Shown here in pieces: positions 21,321 through 33,309 of a stretch of 64,000 nt of DNA. The stretch lies in contig NC_037322.1 in assembly GCF_000143535.2 (NCBI RefSeq), forward strand, positions 558,001-622,000, written 5' to 3'. How positions within the stretch are numbered: the stretch's first letter is position 1; every line of letters begins with the position of its first letter. Under the pieces are notes generated by a model. It saw only the letters and a program-made list of their open reading frames with translations, had not been told where the DNA came from and did no database searches. The translations under genes and the position numbers were made by a program. Source of the DNA: Botrytis cinerea B05.10. Lineage: Eukaryota > Ascomycota > Leotiomycetes > Helotiales > Sclerotiniaceae.

Positions 21321-24300
21321 ATGAAGTTCGGACGCACGCAAGTATCCTCCTCTTGATGTGAAGCTATTCACAGTACTCATGTGTTTCTAGTCTACCTGCT
21401 TCTCAGGTCCCGGAATGGTCATCTTCATATATCAACTACAAGGGCTTGAAGAAGCTTATCAAAGCTGCTGCGAACGCCGCGAAAGATGGAAAAAGTGTTG
21501 ATTTGACAGGTATGCCTATTACGTCATTTTCTACACATTTTACATTTTTGAACTGACTCCGATTCCAGAATTCTTCTTCTCACTCGATCGAAACCTCGAG
21601 GATGTTGATGCGTTCTATAACAAGAAATTCTACGATGCTTCCCGCAGACTTAATCTCCTCCAACAACGATATAGCGATGCAAAAGTCTACACTACACAAG
21701 GACTGGATCGCAATGAAGTCGAAGAGTTATTGGGTGCACTTCTTGAGCTCAGATCCCAACTGAGAAAGTTACAGTGGTTTGGGGAGGTAAATCGTAAAGG
21801 TTTCCTCAAGATCACCAAGAAACTGGATAAGAAGGTCGCAAATGTCTGTACCCAAGCGAGGTACATGGCTTCGAAGGTCGATTTAAAGCCTTTTGCTGCA
21901 AACTTTGCTTTATCCAAAGCTATGAAAACGACAAATGATTGGATTGCAGTTTTGGGAGAGAAGAACATTAATGATGACGCGCTATCGGTACATTCCGCTC
22001 ACTCGATCAAGAGAGTATCGTCGAGAACAATTCTCAATTTGCCCAGTGGATTGGTTGATACGGTCGATCAAGCAATTAGGACTGATGATGTCCCAACCCT
22101 CAAGGAAGCTATTGCAGAGGCTGGTTTTGACGCCGGGGATCGATCAATGCAAAAGCTATTCTTGAACTTATTGCAACGATCCATATCTTGCAAGTCCAAA
22201 AACTCGATTATTTACTTCCTGAAGATGATAAACTCTTTAGACGAGCCAGAAGATATCAATGCGCGCAATTGTATTCATCGTCTTGTCATTTCCATCAGTC
22301 GTTCAAAAATTGCCGCAAAGTCACAAGAGAAGGAGCCAGAGAGTGTTTCTTTTATGGATGTGGATCGCGTTAGATTCATTACGCCAGCCCTTTCACCTAG
22401 TCCAGGACCAAACTCGAAGAAACTTCAAGAATCAACGCTCTTGAGTTTGGAAGACGAGTCCGTCAAACTTCTGTCTTTTGTATTGAGTAACTTGGAACCC
22501 CATCAAAGATCAGCATTAAGTGGCAAAGATTCTTACGGTCGTCTTCCGTTACATTATGCTGCAGAATTTGGCTTTGTTGTAATTTCTCAATTAGTTATGA
22601 AGTTTATGCAGACTTGGGGCCAATTCAATGTCGAGAATGGAATCGATGCACCGGAATGGCAAGACAATGATGGCTTGGCACCCCTTCATCTCAGTGTGAT
22701 TGGGGGCCATCCTCTAACAACTAAAGCTCTTCTCGATGGTGAAAATTGGGAGGGTACTAGCGACAAAAAGGCTGCTATGAGACGTGATATTGCAAAGTCA
22801 AGTGCAGTTCTTGCTTTGGCTACAAAGTCCAACTTCAAGAAAATTGTTAGACTTCTTGTCGATGCCGGGGTTGATATCAATTGGAAAGATGCGAACTCGA
22901 ATGATGAAACTGCCTTGCATATCGCAGCACGAACTGGTCATGAGGAGTGTGCAGACATTCTTATTCAAGGAACAGTAGATCAAAAGGCCGATTTTGAACT
23001 CACCGAGAAGGTCTACTCGTGGACACCATTACATGTTGCTTGTGTTGATGGTCACCTTGCTATTGTGGAGCTATTGATATCAGCTGGAGCCGATTTATCT
23101 AAAGCTGATGCCGGAGGATGGACAGCTAGAGAGCATGCAGCTTTAAGGGGTCATATGGATATTGCAGAGAGATTGGCAGAGGTTGAATTAGAGAGAGGCA
23201 ATTCTGGGAGTGAAAAGTCTGCAGAGAGTGGCAGTTCATCCCCACCCAATCATTCTTCAATCGAAACATTCCGATCACAGAGCACAAATTCTCGAGTTAC
23301 TGAGCCCGTCAAGACTTTTGGACATCGATATCTTACAAATGAGAGCATGATTCTTGTCAGCCTGGGGTCAATGGATATGAGAAAAAACATTCCTGCAGTG
23401 AAGTTGGAGAACATTCCTATTTCGGAAGCTCATTCTACTCAACTCGACACTGCTCTGTCAATTGTGGTTTCAGCAAAAGGGGCTACTGGCGAGCCTATGA
23501 CTATTGATCTTCCTATTCAAGATAACATTTCTACCGATCCCATTGTATTCACAACTCTCGACGCCTCCAATGTTAAGTTATATTTCGATATCGTACCTAC
23601 ATATGCTGGTAGCGAAAAGCATAAGATTGGAAGAGGAATGGCAATCCTGTCTAGCATTAGGCCAACGATTGGACTGAAGCGCATGAATCTTCAAGGAGAT
23701 GTCACTGTACCAATCATTTCCAAAGACACTTTGGAGGATATCGGAACTGTAAACTTTAACTTCCTTGTAATTACGCCGTTCTCACATCCAGAAATGGGAA
23801 TCACCGCGCAACAAACATATTGGAAGGAGTTGTCTTCAACAATGGTCATTGGCCATAGAGGTCTTGGCAAGAATACTTCTGCAAACAAGTCACTCCAACT
23901 CGGTGAAAACACTTTACAGTCTTTCATCGCAGCTGCTAATCTTGGAGCCAACTATGTCGAATTCGATGTTCAGCTTACAAAGGATCACGTTCCAGTCATT
24001 TACCATGATTTTCTTGTTTCCGAAACTGGTATTGATGCCCCAGTTCATACTCTAACATTGGAGCAATTTCTTCATGTAAATGAGACCACATCTCGCTCAA
24101 CACGTCCCCCATCTCCTCCAAAGGATACCCCGCGAGTTCATGCCATCAAAAGAGGTATGGATCGTCAAAGATCTTTATCACTAGGCCAAGGAGAGTTCGA
24201 AAATGACATGGCAGAAAGAATGAAGCACACTCGCGATTTCAAAGAAAAGGGTTACAAGGGCAATACGCGTGGAAACTTTATTCAAGCACCATTCACAACT

Positions 24301-25042
24301 CTTGAAGAGATGTTCCGAGAACTTCCCCAAAATGTTGGATTCAATGTCGAGATGAAATATCCTATGCTTCACGAGACGGAAGAGCAAGAAATGGATACTT
24401 ATGCCGTGGAACTGAATAGTTTCTGCGACACAGTACTTGCAAAAGTTTACGACATGAAACAAAAGCGCAAGGTCATCTTCAGTTCGTTTAATCCAGACAT
24501 TTGTCTATTGCTGTCGTTTAAACAGCCGAGTATTCCAATTCTTTTCCTCACAGATGCGGGTACGAGTCCAGTAGGAGATATCAGAGCTAGCAGTTTGCAA
24601 GAGGCAATTCGATTTGCTAGTCGTTGGAACTTGCTTGGTGTGGTTAGTGCGGCGGAGCCATTGTGTAATAGTCCTAGATTGGTTAAGGTGGTGAAGGATA
24701 GTGGATTGGTTTGTGTTAGTTATGGGGCGTTGAATAATGATCCGGTTAAGGTCCAGGTATGTGTTATTTTTGTCTCATCATGCTCTTCCCATGAACTAAT
24801 CACCTCGCCTATTCTTCCTTTTAATCTCTTCACTTTATCAATCAACTTTTGCTATATGAATATACATACTAACAGAAAAAAAATAGGAACAAGTAAACGA
24901 AGGCATCGACGCAGTAATTGTAGATAGCGTTCTCAAGATTCGAAATGGTTTGACGAAAAATGCCAAGGGTTCGGGAGTCATAACGCCCGCTTGGGCAGAT
25001 GGTTTGCTAGAAGGTGTTAAGGGCTTGGATAACAAAGCTTAG
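21321..25042 (+). CDS. GDE1: SPX-ankyrin-GDPD glycerophosphodiester phosphodiesterase (Gde1 type)
   Basis: Exons are 21321-21341, 21407-21509, 21569-24756 and 24887-25042, giving 1155 residues. The first exon is 21 nt (MKFGRTQ) and splices to VPEWSSSYINYKGLKKLI, the canonical SPX start. The SPX domain covers about residues 1-190 with the basic inositol-pyrophosphate-binding KLDKK region. Ankyrin repeats follow (GRLPLHYAAEFG, GLAPLHLSVIGGH, TALHIAARTGHE, TPLHVACVDGH). The C-terminal GDPD domain has IGHRGLGKN, GENTLQSF, VEFDVQLTKD and YHDF. Gde1 proteins hydrolyse glycerophosphocholine to glycerol-3-phosphate and choline in the cytosol, linked to phosphate sensing through SPX. PHO81-type proteins share the layout but usually lack a complete catalytic set; the conserved HRG, E and D residues here favour an active enzyme. 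Confidence 0.93.
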
Positions 25043-25900
25043 ATTGGATATGGAGTCTTTCGAAAAGGCACCATTAGAATAGAATGCTTGAGTATTGGTG
25101 CATGGATTGTATATACATACCTAGAAGTGATGCTACAGTGCAGGATTAGACAGTGTATGGATTATGTGTATTCTTCTCCCTAATTTTATCCATGTTTAGG
25201 GGGTGTAATACAATAGAATTCGATGCAATGTTTGCGTAATGCCCCGTCCCTCCTTGTCTGTGACATGGAATATAAGTGTAATTGTAACAGAAATGATGGT
25301 AAGAATGCGCAGAAGAAATGAAGGAAGGAAGGCAGGTATGTATCTTTTCTAGAACTCTAGAGCAAACGGCGGACGGGTGCTAGAAATAAGGATAGATGGA
25401 GAATGAATGAATGGATGGATATGCAGATGCATAGGTATGTGTGAGTAGACGTGGGTGGGATTGCGGATGGATGGATGGATGGCTGGATGTGTGGGTAGAA
25501 TATGTAATATTGCAGATTTTTTTTTTCGTAGGTAGGTAGGTAGGTAGGTACGTATGTATGTATGAGAAATTTGTTGTTTCAAAATTTCATTCAGACGTGT
25601 ATTTATAAGTTGAGCTATGCTATGCTATATCAACTGTTGTATATTTTGTATCTTTATTTACAAGAGATATCTAATTTCATAATTTCGTTTCTTTCCTGAA
25701 TTCTGTCATAGTCTTCCCTTTTTTATTTGCCTCCCGTAATATTTCCTCCTAGCTATCTCAGACTCTGTTCACAGCTAGATATTCATCTATTGATTTAGTG
25801 GAGTAGGTTTTCCCTTTCCGCATCTTTGCAATTGCATTACATACTCCACACTTTCCCCCCTTCTCTAATTCTCCACACGCTTCACTCTAGTAACAACCCT
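25043..25900. other. Convergent intergenic gap with tetranucleotide microsatellites
   Basis: This gap lies between the 3' ends of GDE1 and the transaminase gene. It contains GAAT/GGAT runs (25411-25422 and 25464-25482), an uninterrupted T tract near 25516-25526, and a GTAG run followed by GTAT units (25528-25564). No gene is seen. Confidence 0.5.
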
Positions 25901-27419
25901 CTATCTGAACTCTCCCATAAATCCCTCGTGGAACTTTGTAATTCTGCCCACCCATTCCGTACCAGGCGCCAAAAATGTCGTTCGGAAATGCAGCGTGTTT
26001 TCTCTTTGACCGAAACCACTTCCAGGCACCACGCAAACACCCGTGGCCTCAAGTAATTTATGGCAATAATATTCATCTGGGCCCATACCCTCTTGCTTCG
26101 CAGCCTCTACCGCCTTTTCTGGAATGTGGATAGTTGGGAACAAATACATGCTTCCTTGAGGCTCTGGACACTCTACACCTTCCATTTGCTTGAATGCTTC
26201 ATAGAGAGCCGTTGCGCGTTTTTGGAGTCCGGAAAATATACCATCGTATTCTTTTTTATATAGTTCGTAGGATGGTTCGCCTTCTTTTGGAGGGTTTACC
26301 ATGAGTTCGACAAGACATTGTCCGATAACTGGTGCGCATAGACTGATACTAACAAACTTATATATCTGTTCTACGACTTCTGGATCGAAACCACACAGTT
26401 CGAAATATCCACCTCGATGTCCACATTCGCCAACCATGCCTTTGGAAATACTATGCAGAGAAGCGAGTTCAACATTGTCGTATTTCTCTGGAGTTTTGGA
26501 TTGGAGATCGCGAAGGATTTGTTTGAAAGAGTGAAATTTTCCTTTAAAGACGTTGGTTTGGTATACTTCATCTGCCATCACAACCAATTTCTTCTCGGCA
26601 GCGAATTTAATGACTTCTTCAATATCCTGAGGTGGGAGACTTGCACCAGTTGGGTTACCAGGGTTGATTATAACAATAGCTCTGACATCGGTTCCTTCTT
26701 TGACAGCGGCAGCATATGCATCTTTTATGGCCTGGAGGTCTGTACCCCAGTTGCGAGCTTCGTCGAGATAGTATGGGACGCATTTTGCGTTGAGGACGGA
26801 GAGGGAGGCGGTATACAAAGGATATTGTGGGATAGGTACTAGAACACCTGTATTGGGACCGGCACAGATGACGTGAAGGAGGGTGTTGACTCCAGCGGAG
26901 GCACCGGCGGAGAGGTAGATATCCTTTGGATCTGCGGGGAATCCATCTCGATCTGGGAGAAGGTTAGCTATGCAAGCCATACAATTACCACAAAACAGTG
27001 GAGAACATACTCTCAATAAATCTAGCCACACTGTCTTTGATTCCCGTCGCACCAGCACTGGCACTATAAGCACCCACGCTTCCAACTTCCTTCAACAACC
27101 ACCTCGCTCTCTCTATGACATCCTTCTTATAGCCCAACCCATTCAACAATACATCCTCCTTCTCCAACAATGGTGGGTACTCGAGTAAACTCAAGACCTG
27201 TCTGAAGAAAGTAATAGGTTGCTGATCCAATTGCTGCGGATTTCCAATGTTGGCACTGATGACTGCATCGAATGGAAGATCCTTATCGCCCTTTGCAAGC
27301 TTGGCTCTGTATTCTTCTGATTTGACAGCGAGGGCTCCACGGACAGCATACTTGGCTTCTTTGACGTGTGGGTTGATGTTGTTGATGTTCAAACTGCGGA
27401 GAGCGGTAGTGGTGGACAT
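25901..27419 (-). CDS. Alanine aminotransferase
   Basis: Exons on the minus strand are 27419-27011 and 26952-25901 (58-bp intron, GTATGT donor, GCTAAC branch), giving 486 residues. The splice restores ARFIENRDGFPADP. The enzyme is a fold-type I PLP enzyme that interconverts alanine plus 2-oxoglutarate with pyruvate plus glutamate. Signatures are NIGNPQQL near the N-terminus, YLSAGAS, PIPQYPLY, INPGNPTGASL, and the PLP lysine in SISKGMVGECGHRGGY, which is specific to the alanine-transaminase branch; FRTTFL follows near the C-terminus. I see no strong mitochondrial presequence; the first 20 residues (MSTTTALRSLNINNINPHVK) are only weakly basic, so a cytosolic location is likelier. Confidence 0.95.
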
Positions 27420-29298
27420 GGTTCTAGTTCGAGACTGGAGCAGTGAGCGAGAATGGAGAGAATCTATTATGAGGTCGATGGTGATTAGAGAAATGCTTTA
27501 GTCTATGTACATTCACTTGTACGGGCTCTTTCTTTCGAGGCAATGGATTAATCGTGCAAAGGACATGAACAATTAATATGTGGAAGGAAAAGAACAGGAC
27601 GAGAGAAAGAGAAAGAGAAAGAGAGAGGGTTGTGTAATAAGGCGTAGCATATCAGGTCAATGACATCGCATGATCAATGACAATAGTCGGACGGTGTCTA
27701 TTCCACCCTTCCACGCTTCCTCCTCTCCCCTCCCCTCCCTCCATCTGATATGTCAAGGCAGGGGAAAATGGGGTGCGGACGATAATTGCCCCCACAATTC
27801 ATGTGTGGTTGGTTGGATAAGACCATCCCACAAAATCCCGGAGGAAGGGACGATAGATGATGGGGATGACGGCGTCCGGGTAAGTCAGTCAGAGCTCCAA
27901 TATATCAGAGCCGATTTTCGGAATCATCCCTGTCCTGAAACTTTTTTCTCTGACTCAAAAAGATGTACATATATATGTATTTATGGAACGACGAAGAGAA
28001 CGCAACGACAATATACAAGACAACGTACCTGCAGCGGCAATGGATCTTGACAATCGAGATGTGTTCGTCCCGTATTGGCGTGGAGATACGCCTGTAGACA
28101 TATATTGTCTGCTGCCGATACATCTCCTCGCACCAGTGCTCAATGACGCGTTGATAGAAGCCATTGTGTTGTGTCGTAAGTATACGAGGGAGGTATTGTT
28201 CTTATTCGTATAAGATATATGAGGCGAGTGTGGCCAATTGGGGAACTCGAACGTCCAAAGTCACAATGAATGGAGGCGAGGCGAGATGATCGAGGTCAAC
28301 AATAGGCTAAACGACCAGCTAGACACGAGCAGAAGACGATATAGTGGTGATGTGTTAAAACGGCGTGGCTCTCCTCGACTAACAGTAAAGATTGTCAATA
28401 TCAAATGAAGCGATCGATCATGAAGGGGCAAGTAGAGTGAATGACTGTGAGAACTTGAGATTTGGAGAGAATGAATGCAATACTAGTAACTCGATAAGTG
28501 TTGAAGAAAGCACGGGATTGAAAAAAATAGGTTGAGTTTCAAAAAAGACCCTGATAAGAGCTTTGACAAGTATGAATGATAAGTCTCAATGACAATTGAT
28601 CGACCCGTGCTCCACATCTGCTGCTTGTTGGGAATATCTATAACTACCTAGCTAATAAGTGTTGTGTGTATGGAAAGCACTTCTAGCCGTCCGTCTACCT
28701 TTGAGTCTCAATGTTAAAAATCAAGCAGTCGAAGCACAAGACAAGACCAGACATAAATTTGCATCTCACGTAGATAACCATACAGTTCAGATAGATTCTG
28801 CAAGTCTTTCTGCTTATTGAATGAGCAATCTTTCGGAATGAACAACCACGTCCGAAGTGTCAGCTTGGGCCGGCTATGTTCTATGCCATCACACAATGCT
28901 GACGGTGTTGATAGCCGGTACTGTCATACATATCAGTAGTCAAGATTTTGAAAAGTTGTGAGTGGGCGTATGTCTTCTTTATTTCTGGTATGGTACATAG
29001 ATGCAGCTGCCAGAAGCCTTGAAGAAGGATCCCACCAAAATTCATTGAATATGTGACTATCATTGGCAAACCATTGCATGATCTTTATTATCGGCCCAAT
29101 CCCATATTTGAATGTTTCTTTCATTCCGAATCCGATGCACATGAGCACAACTAAATGAATGAAACAAACCCCCGCAAAACCCCAATGATGCTCCAAAACC
29201 CCAACCAATGCTGTCGATCCAAGGAGTGCTCAATAGACTCCACGCTGATGCATCTGTATTATCTCATGAAAGGCCTGAAACCTTCGAGCTACGGGAGC
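27420..29298. other. Intergenic gap, 1.9 kb, no gene recognised
   Basis: Upstream of the transaminase gene and downstream of the cap methyltransferase gene. It has a purine-rich GAGAAAGA tract at 27600-27628 and many short open frames on both strands. A 91-codon minus-strand frame (29208-28933) contains one hydrophobic stretch but has no recognisable family, and I do not call it a gene. Confidence 0.4.
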
Positions 29299-30783
29299 TT
29301 AAACCTTGTAGAAACAAAAGCCCACATAGAAGCTAGCAGCTTCCATTTCTTCGTCACTGACAAGAAGCTTTCCATGGCCTCTTTCCCTGACATTCATACG
29401 CTCACTCAGAGGACCCAAGACATCGTCGTCCTTTTCGGTTTCCCAGATTTGATTGAATGGCTTTTGATATTGCAATTCGAGGTTGTAATCTTCCGCAATC
29501 GCACGGAAAGCCTCCCATGGTACAACGTATTCTGGTACTTCTTCGACAGCCTCGTGGAGGAAGAAGTTGTACTTCCATCCAAAAGGTGGTTTAAAGACGC
29601 CATCAGTAGGAGTTTTGCCTGGAAATCGGACCTGGTAAACCTCATTTCCCCAATGAGCTGTATCTTCAGCTTCACCCTCCTCGATTTCTCCATCCTCAGT
29701 GTTGTCTTCAAGCTTCTCCTCAGTCTTCTCACCATCGCCATTCTCTAGCGCTTTTGCTTTTGCGGCAACTCCAGTGTGAAACTTCTCAATTTTATCCGAT
29801 ATGACGTGCGAATTAGGGATACATCCAAGTAGCCTACCACCTTTCTTTAATGCGCCTGAGACATTTTTCAACATGGTTCTAGCCTTTGCCTCGCTCTCGA
29901 ATGCGTAATGCAAGCAAAACATCATGCTAACCACATCGAACCCACCACCACCAAATCTTCCAGGTCCCCCAGAACTATCAAAACCGACATCTCGAATGAT
30001 AGGAATTCGTTCAATTGATTCCCCGAAGCAATCTTGAGTAAAGAATTCTCCATGGAAAATTCGAGCTGGTTGTCTGTTGTACCCACCTCGACCTCTGCCA
30101 CCCCGTCCTCCACCACGACTCTTCATTTCACGATATCTTTCCTTGGCTTGATCAATTGAGATATCTGCTGGATCTAAGCCAACATATAATTCCACTTTTT
30201 GGGGTGCTTGTTGCCATTTTCCTAAATCACCACCTTTACCACAACCGATATCAAGAACTAACAGACCTTTCTCTTGACTTGGATCTGGTCCTTCTGCAAA
30301 TTGATAATCTCCACGCGATCCACGTTCTTGCGCTCCTGGGGTGTAATCTTCATTTGGTGAGAATTTCTGAATGATCGTGCTCTTGACCCAATTGTTGAAG
30401 CTTCTCAAGCCCTTGATCTTGCTATCCGTCTTGCGCCATTCTCTACCTCGTTGTGGAACAGCATTATAATGTTCTCTGACCGCATTGTGAATTCCTTGAG
30501 CAGCTATAGCTGATTCTATCTCTCTTTCGCGTTCAATTTGTTGCTGTCGGATTGCTTCGCGCTCGGAATCACCAATTCGTGCTCGTTGGCCAGGACGCTT
30601 TTGTTTTCGGACAGGCGACGGTGACCTACGACTCTTGTAGACATCAGAAGGAGATGGTGATCTTGCGACACGCTTTGCGCCTTTCATAGGTGAACTTGAC
30701 CTTTTGCGTTTCTTTGCGGCTTCGAGTTTTGTAGCATTGAAAGGCTGAGGTTGTTCCTCAGGGCCACTATCGTCGGCAGTCAT
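29299..30783 (-). CDS. ABD1: mRNA cap guanine-N7 methyltransferase
   Basis: Uninterrupted 494-residue frame from the ATG at 30783. The frame is open 40 codons further upstream, but that extension is low complexity and family proteins start near MTADDSGPEE. The protein transfers a methyl group from SAM to the cap guanine of nascent mRNA in the nucleus. An RS-like basic N-terminus (RSSSPMKGAKRVARSPSPS) precedes the catalytic domain, which shows NNWVKSTII, the SAM loop LVLDIGCGKGGDLGKW, FDVVSMMFCLHYAFE and LKKGGRLLGCIPNS, then KYNFFLHEAVEEVPEY. A short RGG stretch (RGGGRGGRGRGGYNR) is inserted after the second strand, and an acidic insert lies before the HWGNEVY segment. It is divergent from RPN7 with 359 bp between starts. 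Confidence 0.94.
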   Translation of the reverse strand: MTADDSGPEEQPQPFNATKLEAAKKRKRSSSPMKGAKRVARSPSPSDVYKSRRSPSPVRKQKRPGQRARIGDSEREAIRQQQIEREREIESAIAAQGIHNAVREHYNAVPQRGREWRKTDSKIKGLRSFNNWVKSTIIQKFSPNEDYTPGAQERGSRGDYQFAEGPDPSQEKGLLVLDIGCGKGGDLGKWQQAPQKVELYVGLDPADISIDQAKERYREMKSRGGGRGGRGRGGYNRQPARIFHGEFFTQDCFGESIERIPIIRDVGFDSSGGPGRFGGGGFDVVSMMFCLHYAFESEAKARTMLKNVSGALKKGGRLLGCIPNSHVISDKIEKFHTGVAAKAKALENGDGEKTEEKLEDNTEDGEIEEGEAEDTAHWGNEVYQVRFPGKTPTDGVFKPPFGWKYNFFLHEAVEEVPEYVVPWEAFRAIAEDYNLELQYQKPFNQIWETEKDDDVLGPLSERMNVRERGHGKLLVSDEEMEAASFYVGFCFYKV

Positions 30784-31142
30784 CTTGAATAGCAACTTTA
30801 AGAAAAGATATCTCAACTTGACAGTATGAATAATGATTTGTAGGTTGTTGTATCCTTGTGTTCGAGATTTGTGTTTTATCGAAGAAAGAAAGGTCGAGAA
30901 CAAAGATTGGAGGTAAGCTTAAAGGTAAGCCCCAAAAATGACGGCGGCCAGAATTTAGCCTTGCCGGCCTCGCGTCACACTAGTGCCTGGAATACCAAAA
31001 GTAGCTCAGAGCTTCATAGTTATCATACAAATCGCATAGCAACAACTAAACCTCTTACTTCTTCCAAAACGTATCCGAATTACAAACCCCATCCATCCCT
31101 TCATACTCGTTCCTTGTCTCATATCATAATATATCTGTCAAG
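30784..31142. other. Divergent promoter region between ABD1 and RPN7
   Basis: A 359-bp space between two divergent start codons must hold both promoters. I found no exact copy of the yeast proteasome-associated control element (GGTGGCAAA) on either strand by eye. Confidence 0.5.
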
Positions 31143-32775
31143 ATGGGTTCCGATCCTCAATACGCAAAGTATCCTCTCCTCCCAATCGCCCAACACATCT
31201 TCACCATTACAAACCCATCTGCTGCCAAAGCAGCCCAACAGACATCTTTGAAAAGCCTCCAAGATGCAATTGCCGAACATAAGATGGCTCCTCTTTACAG
31301 ATACTTGGCACACCCACAGGAAGGTATTTTGAATGATGCCGGGGTTACTTCTTCAAATACGACGAGCAGTGTTGGTAGAAAGCCAAGTGCGGCTGGATTG
31401 GTGGCGAGCAAAAACTCAATACCAAAGGTCGATTTACCGTGGGATGAAGCTCTGTATCAAAAATTAACAGAGGAAAATGAAGTAGAGTTAGAGGGGTTCA
31501 AGAAGGAAGAGGAAGAGGCAGCCGAAAAGGCTGGAGATACTGAAGTACAGGCTGCAAGAGGAAAGCGGGCAGAGTTCTGGGCTAGAGTTGGAGACAAGGT
31601 AAGTAAACCTATTGAGATGGTGCGTATTGGTATTAATGCAAAGATTTAATAGGATCGTGCAATCGCTGCGTACGAAGAAGTATTCGAAAAGACTGGTGTT
31701 TTGGGAACTAAGATTGATCTCGTCCTCGCAATCATTCGCATGGGATTATTTTACGGCGACAAGTTATTAGTTAAGAAGCACGTTGATCGCGCAAAGGCTT
31801 TAGTAGAGAGTGGTGGAGACTGGGATCGTCGAAACAGATTGAAGGCATACACCGGACTCTACCTTTTGACTGTCAGGTCATACAACCTCGCCGCACCACT
31901 CCTCTTAGACAGTCTCTCCACTTTCACCAGTTACGAACTCTGCTCATACTCATCCCTCGTCGTGTACTCCGTTCTCGCCGGCTCAGTCTCACTCAAACGT
32001 GTTGACTTCAAATCTAAAGTCGTCGATGCCCCAGAAATTAAAGCCATTCTTGGAGATGGAGAAGATAAACTTTTAGCATTGTCAGGAGCTATCTCCGCCG
32101 GTCCTGGTGCTGATGAAGAGATGCAAGATATTACATCAGCAACTCCAACCGCTACCAAAACCGCAGTAAACCTCACCACCCTCGGTACAGGCACAGATGT
32201 TCAAGAAGCAGAGGCAGCACTCGATTTCTCTCCTCTGGCTCAACTCGTTTCAAGTCTATACACTGGTAGCTACCGTTCATTCTTCGGGGCTCTCGCTGCT
32301 GTCGAAGTCAACTTCCTTACTCAAGACCGCTACCTCTATGAGCACCGTGGTTGGTTTGTCAGGGAAATGCGTTTGAGAGCCTACCAACAACTCCTTCAAA
32401 GTTATCGAGTTGTAGGTCTCGAGAGCATGGCCAATGATTTCGGTGTTTCAGTCGATTTCCTTGATCGGTATGTTTTCAATCCTGCTTTTACTACATTCTC
32501 TCCCCCTTCACTCTCCCTTATCAGTCTCGCTTGATTCTATGAATGAAAATCAACTAACATCACATCCCTCCATTAGCGACTTGGCAAAATTCATCGCTGC
32601 AGACCGCATCCCATGTACCATTGACCGCGTCACTGGCAAGGGTATTATCGAAACCAACAGACCCGACGACAAGAATAAGCAATACAATGACGTTGTTAAG
32701 CAAGGTGATCAGCTGATTACCAAATTGCAGAAATATGGACAGGCAGTTAGATTGAGGGGGAGCGAGAGAGCTTAA
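31143..32775 (+). CDS. RPN7: 26S proteasome regulatory subunit Rpn7
   Basis: Exons are 31143-31598, 31653-32467 and 32577-32775, giving 489 residues. Rpn7 is a lid subunit of the 19S regulatory particle. The protein starts with MGSDPQYAKYPLLPIAQHIF, followed by helical repeats typical of the Rpn7 domain (RAEFWARVGDK|DRAIAAYEEVFEKT, GDWDRRNRLKAYTGLYLL). The PCI domain covers the last 170 residues (GSYRSFFGALAAVE, RYLYEHRGWFVREMRLRAY, FLDRDLAKFIAADRIPCTID, GKGIIETNRPD). It ends in QYGQ-like KYGQAVRLRGSERA. An unusual Thr/Ala-rich insert of about 60 residues (ISSATPTATKT region) sits before the PCI part. All three exons join in frame with standard splice signals. Confidence 0.95.
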
Positions 32776-33309
32776 GAGTTTGAAAAGTCTGGCTGAAGTG
32801 GGTGGAGATGGGGGTAAGAAGGAGAAGAGCGAAGAGATACCAGGGATGAACTTGCATGCATGCATAATACATACATTTTTGTAAGATGGAGATAATCATA
32901 CAATGGCATAGAATGAATTATGAATGGAATTGCGAGGGTGAGTGGTGTGTATGACTGTCGTGGTGTTTTAAATTTTATACTCGGTTGATGTCAGTATAAG
33001 GCCAGCTTAACTTCCTTTCCATGTTGAGGGGGGTGGCTGGCAGGGCGAAGGATAAGTGATTTGTAAAAAAAAACTCTTAATGCCCGGCCACTCGCCCTTT
33101 CACGACTCGGTTAGACTGGACTGGTTTGGGTATCATTGATTCTCGCGAGCTTGCTACATATAACTAATTTTAACACGTGTTCCCTGCCATATATCGTACC
33201 TATTCTTTTTGACCTTCAAAGATTCTCGTTCCAGGGGGAAGATCGAGAGAAGAGGTTCTTTTTTTCACATCTCAGCCTTTAAGGTCCCACCATCCCAATC
33301 CTCACACCT
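32776..33309. other. Convergent gap between RPN7 and GEM1
   Basis: 3' flanks of two convergent genes. It contains a short A tract near 33064-33073 and no recognisable gene or RNA. Confidence 0.45.

Noticed and set aside
28933..29208. 91-codon minus-strand frame with a hydrophobic stretch
   Set aside because: Short, unrecognised, and in a gap full of similar-sized random frames.
29155..29748. 197-codon plus-strand frame
   Set aside because: Lies mostly over the ABD1 gene on the opposite strand, which has clear motifs; it is an antisense shadow.
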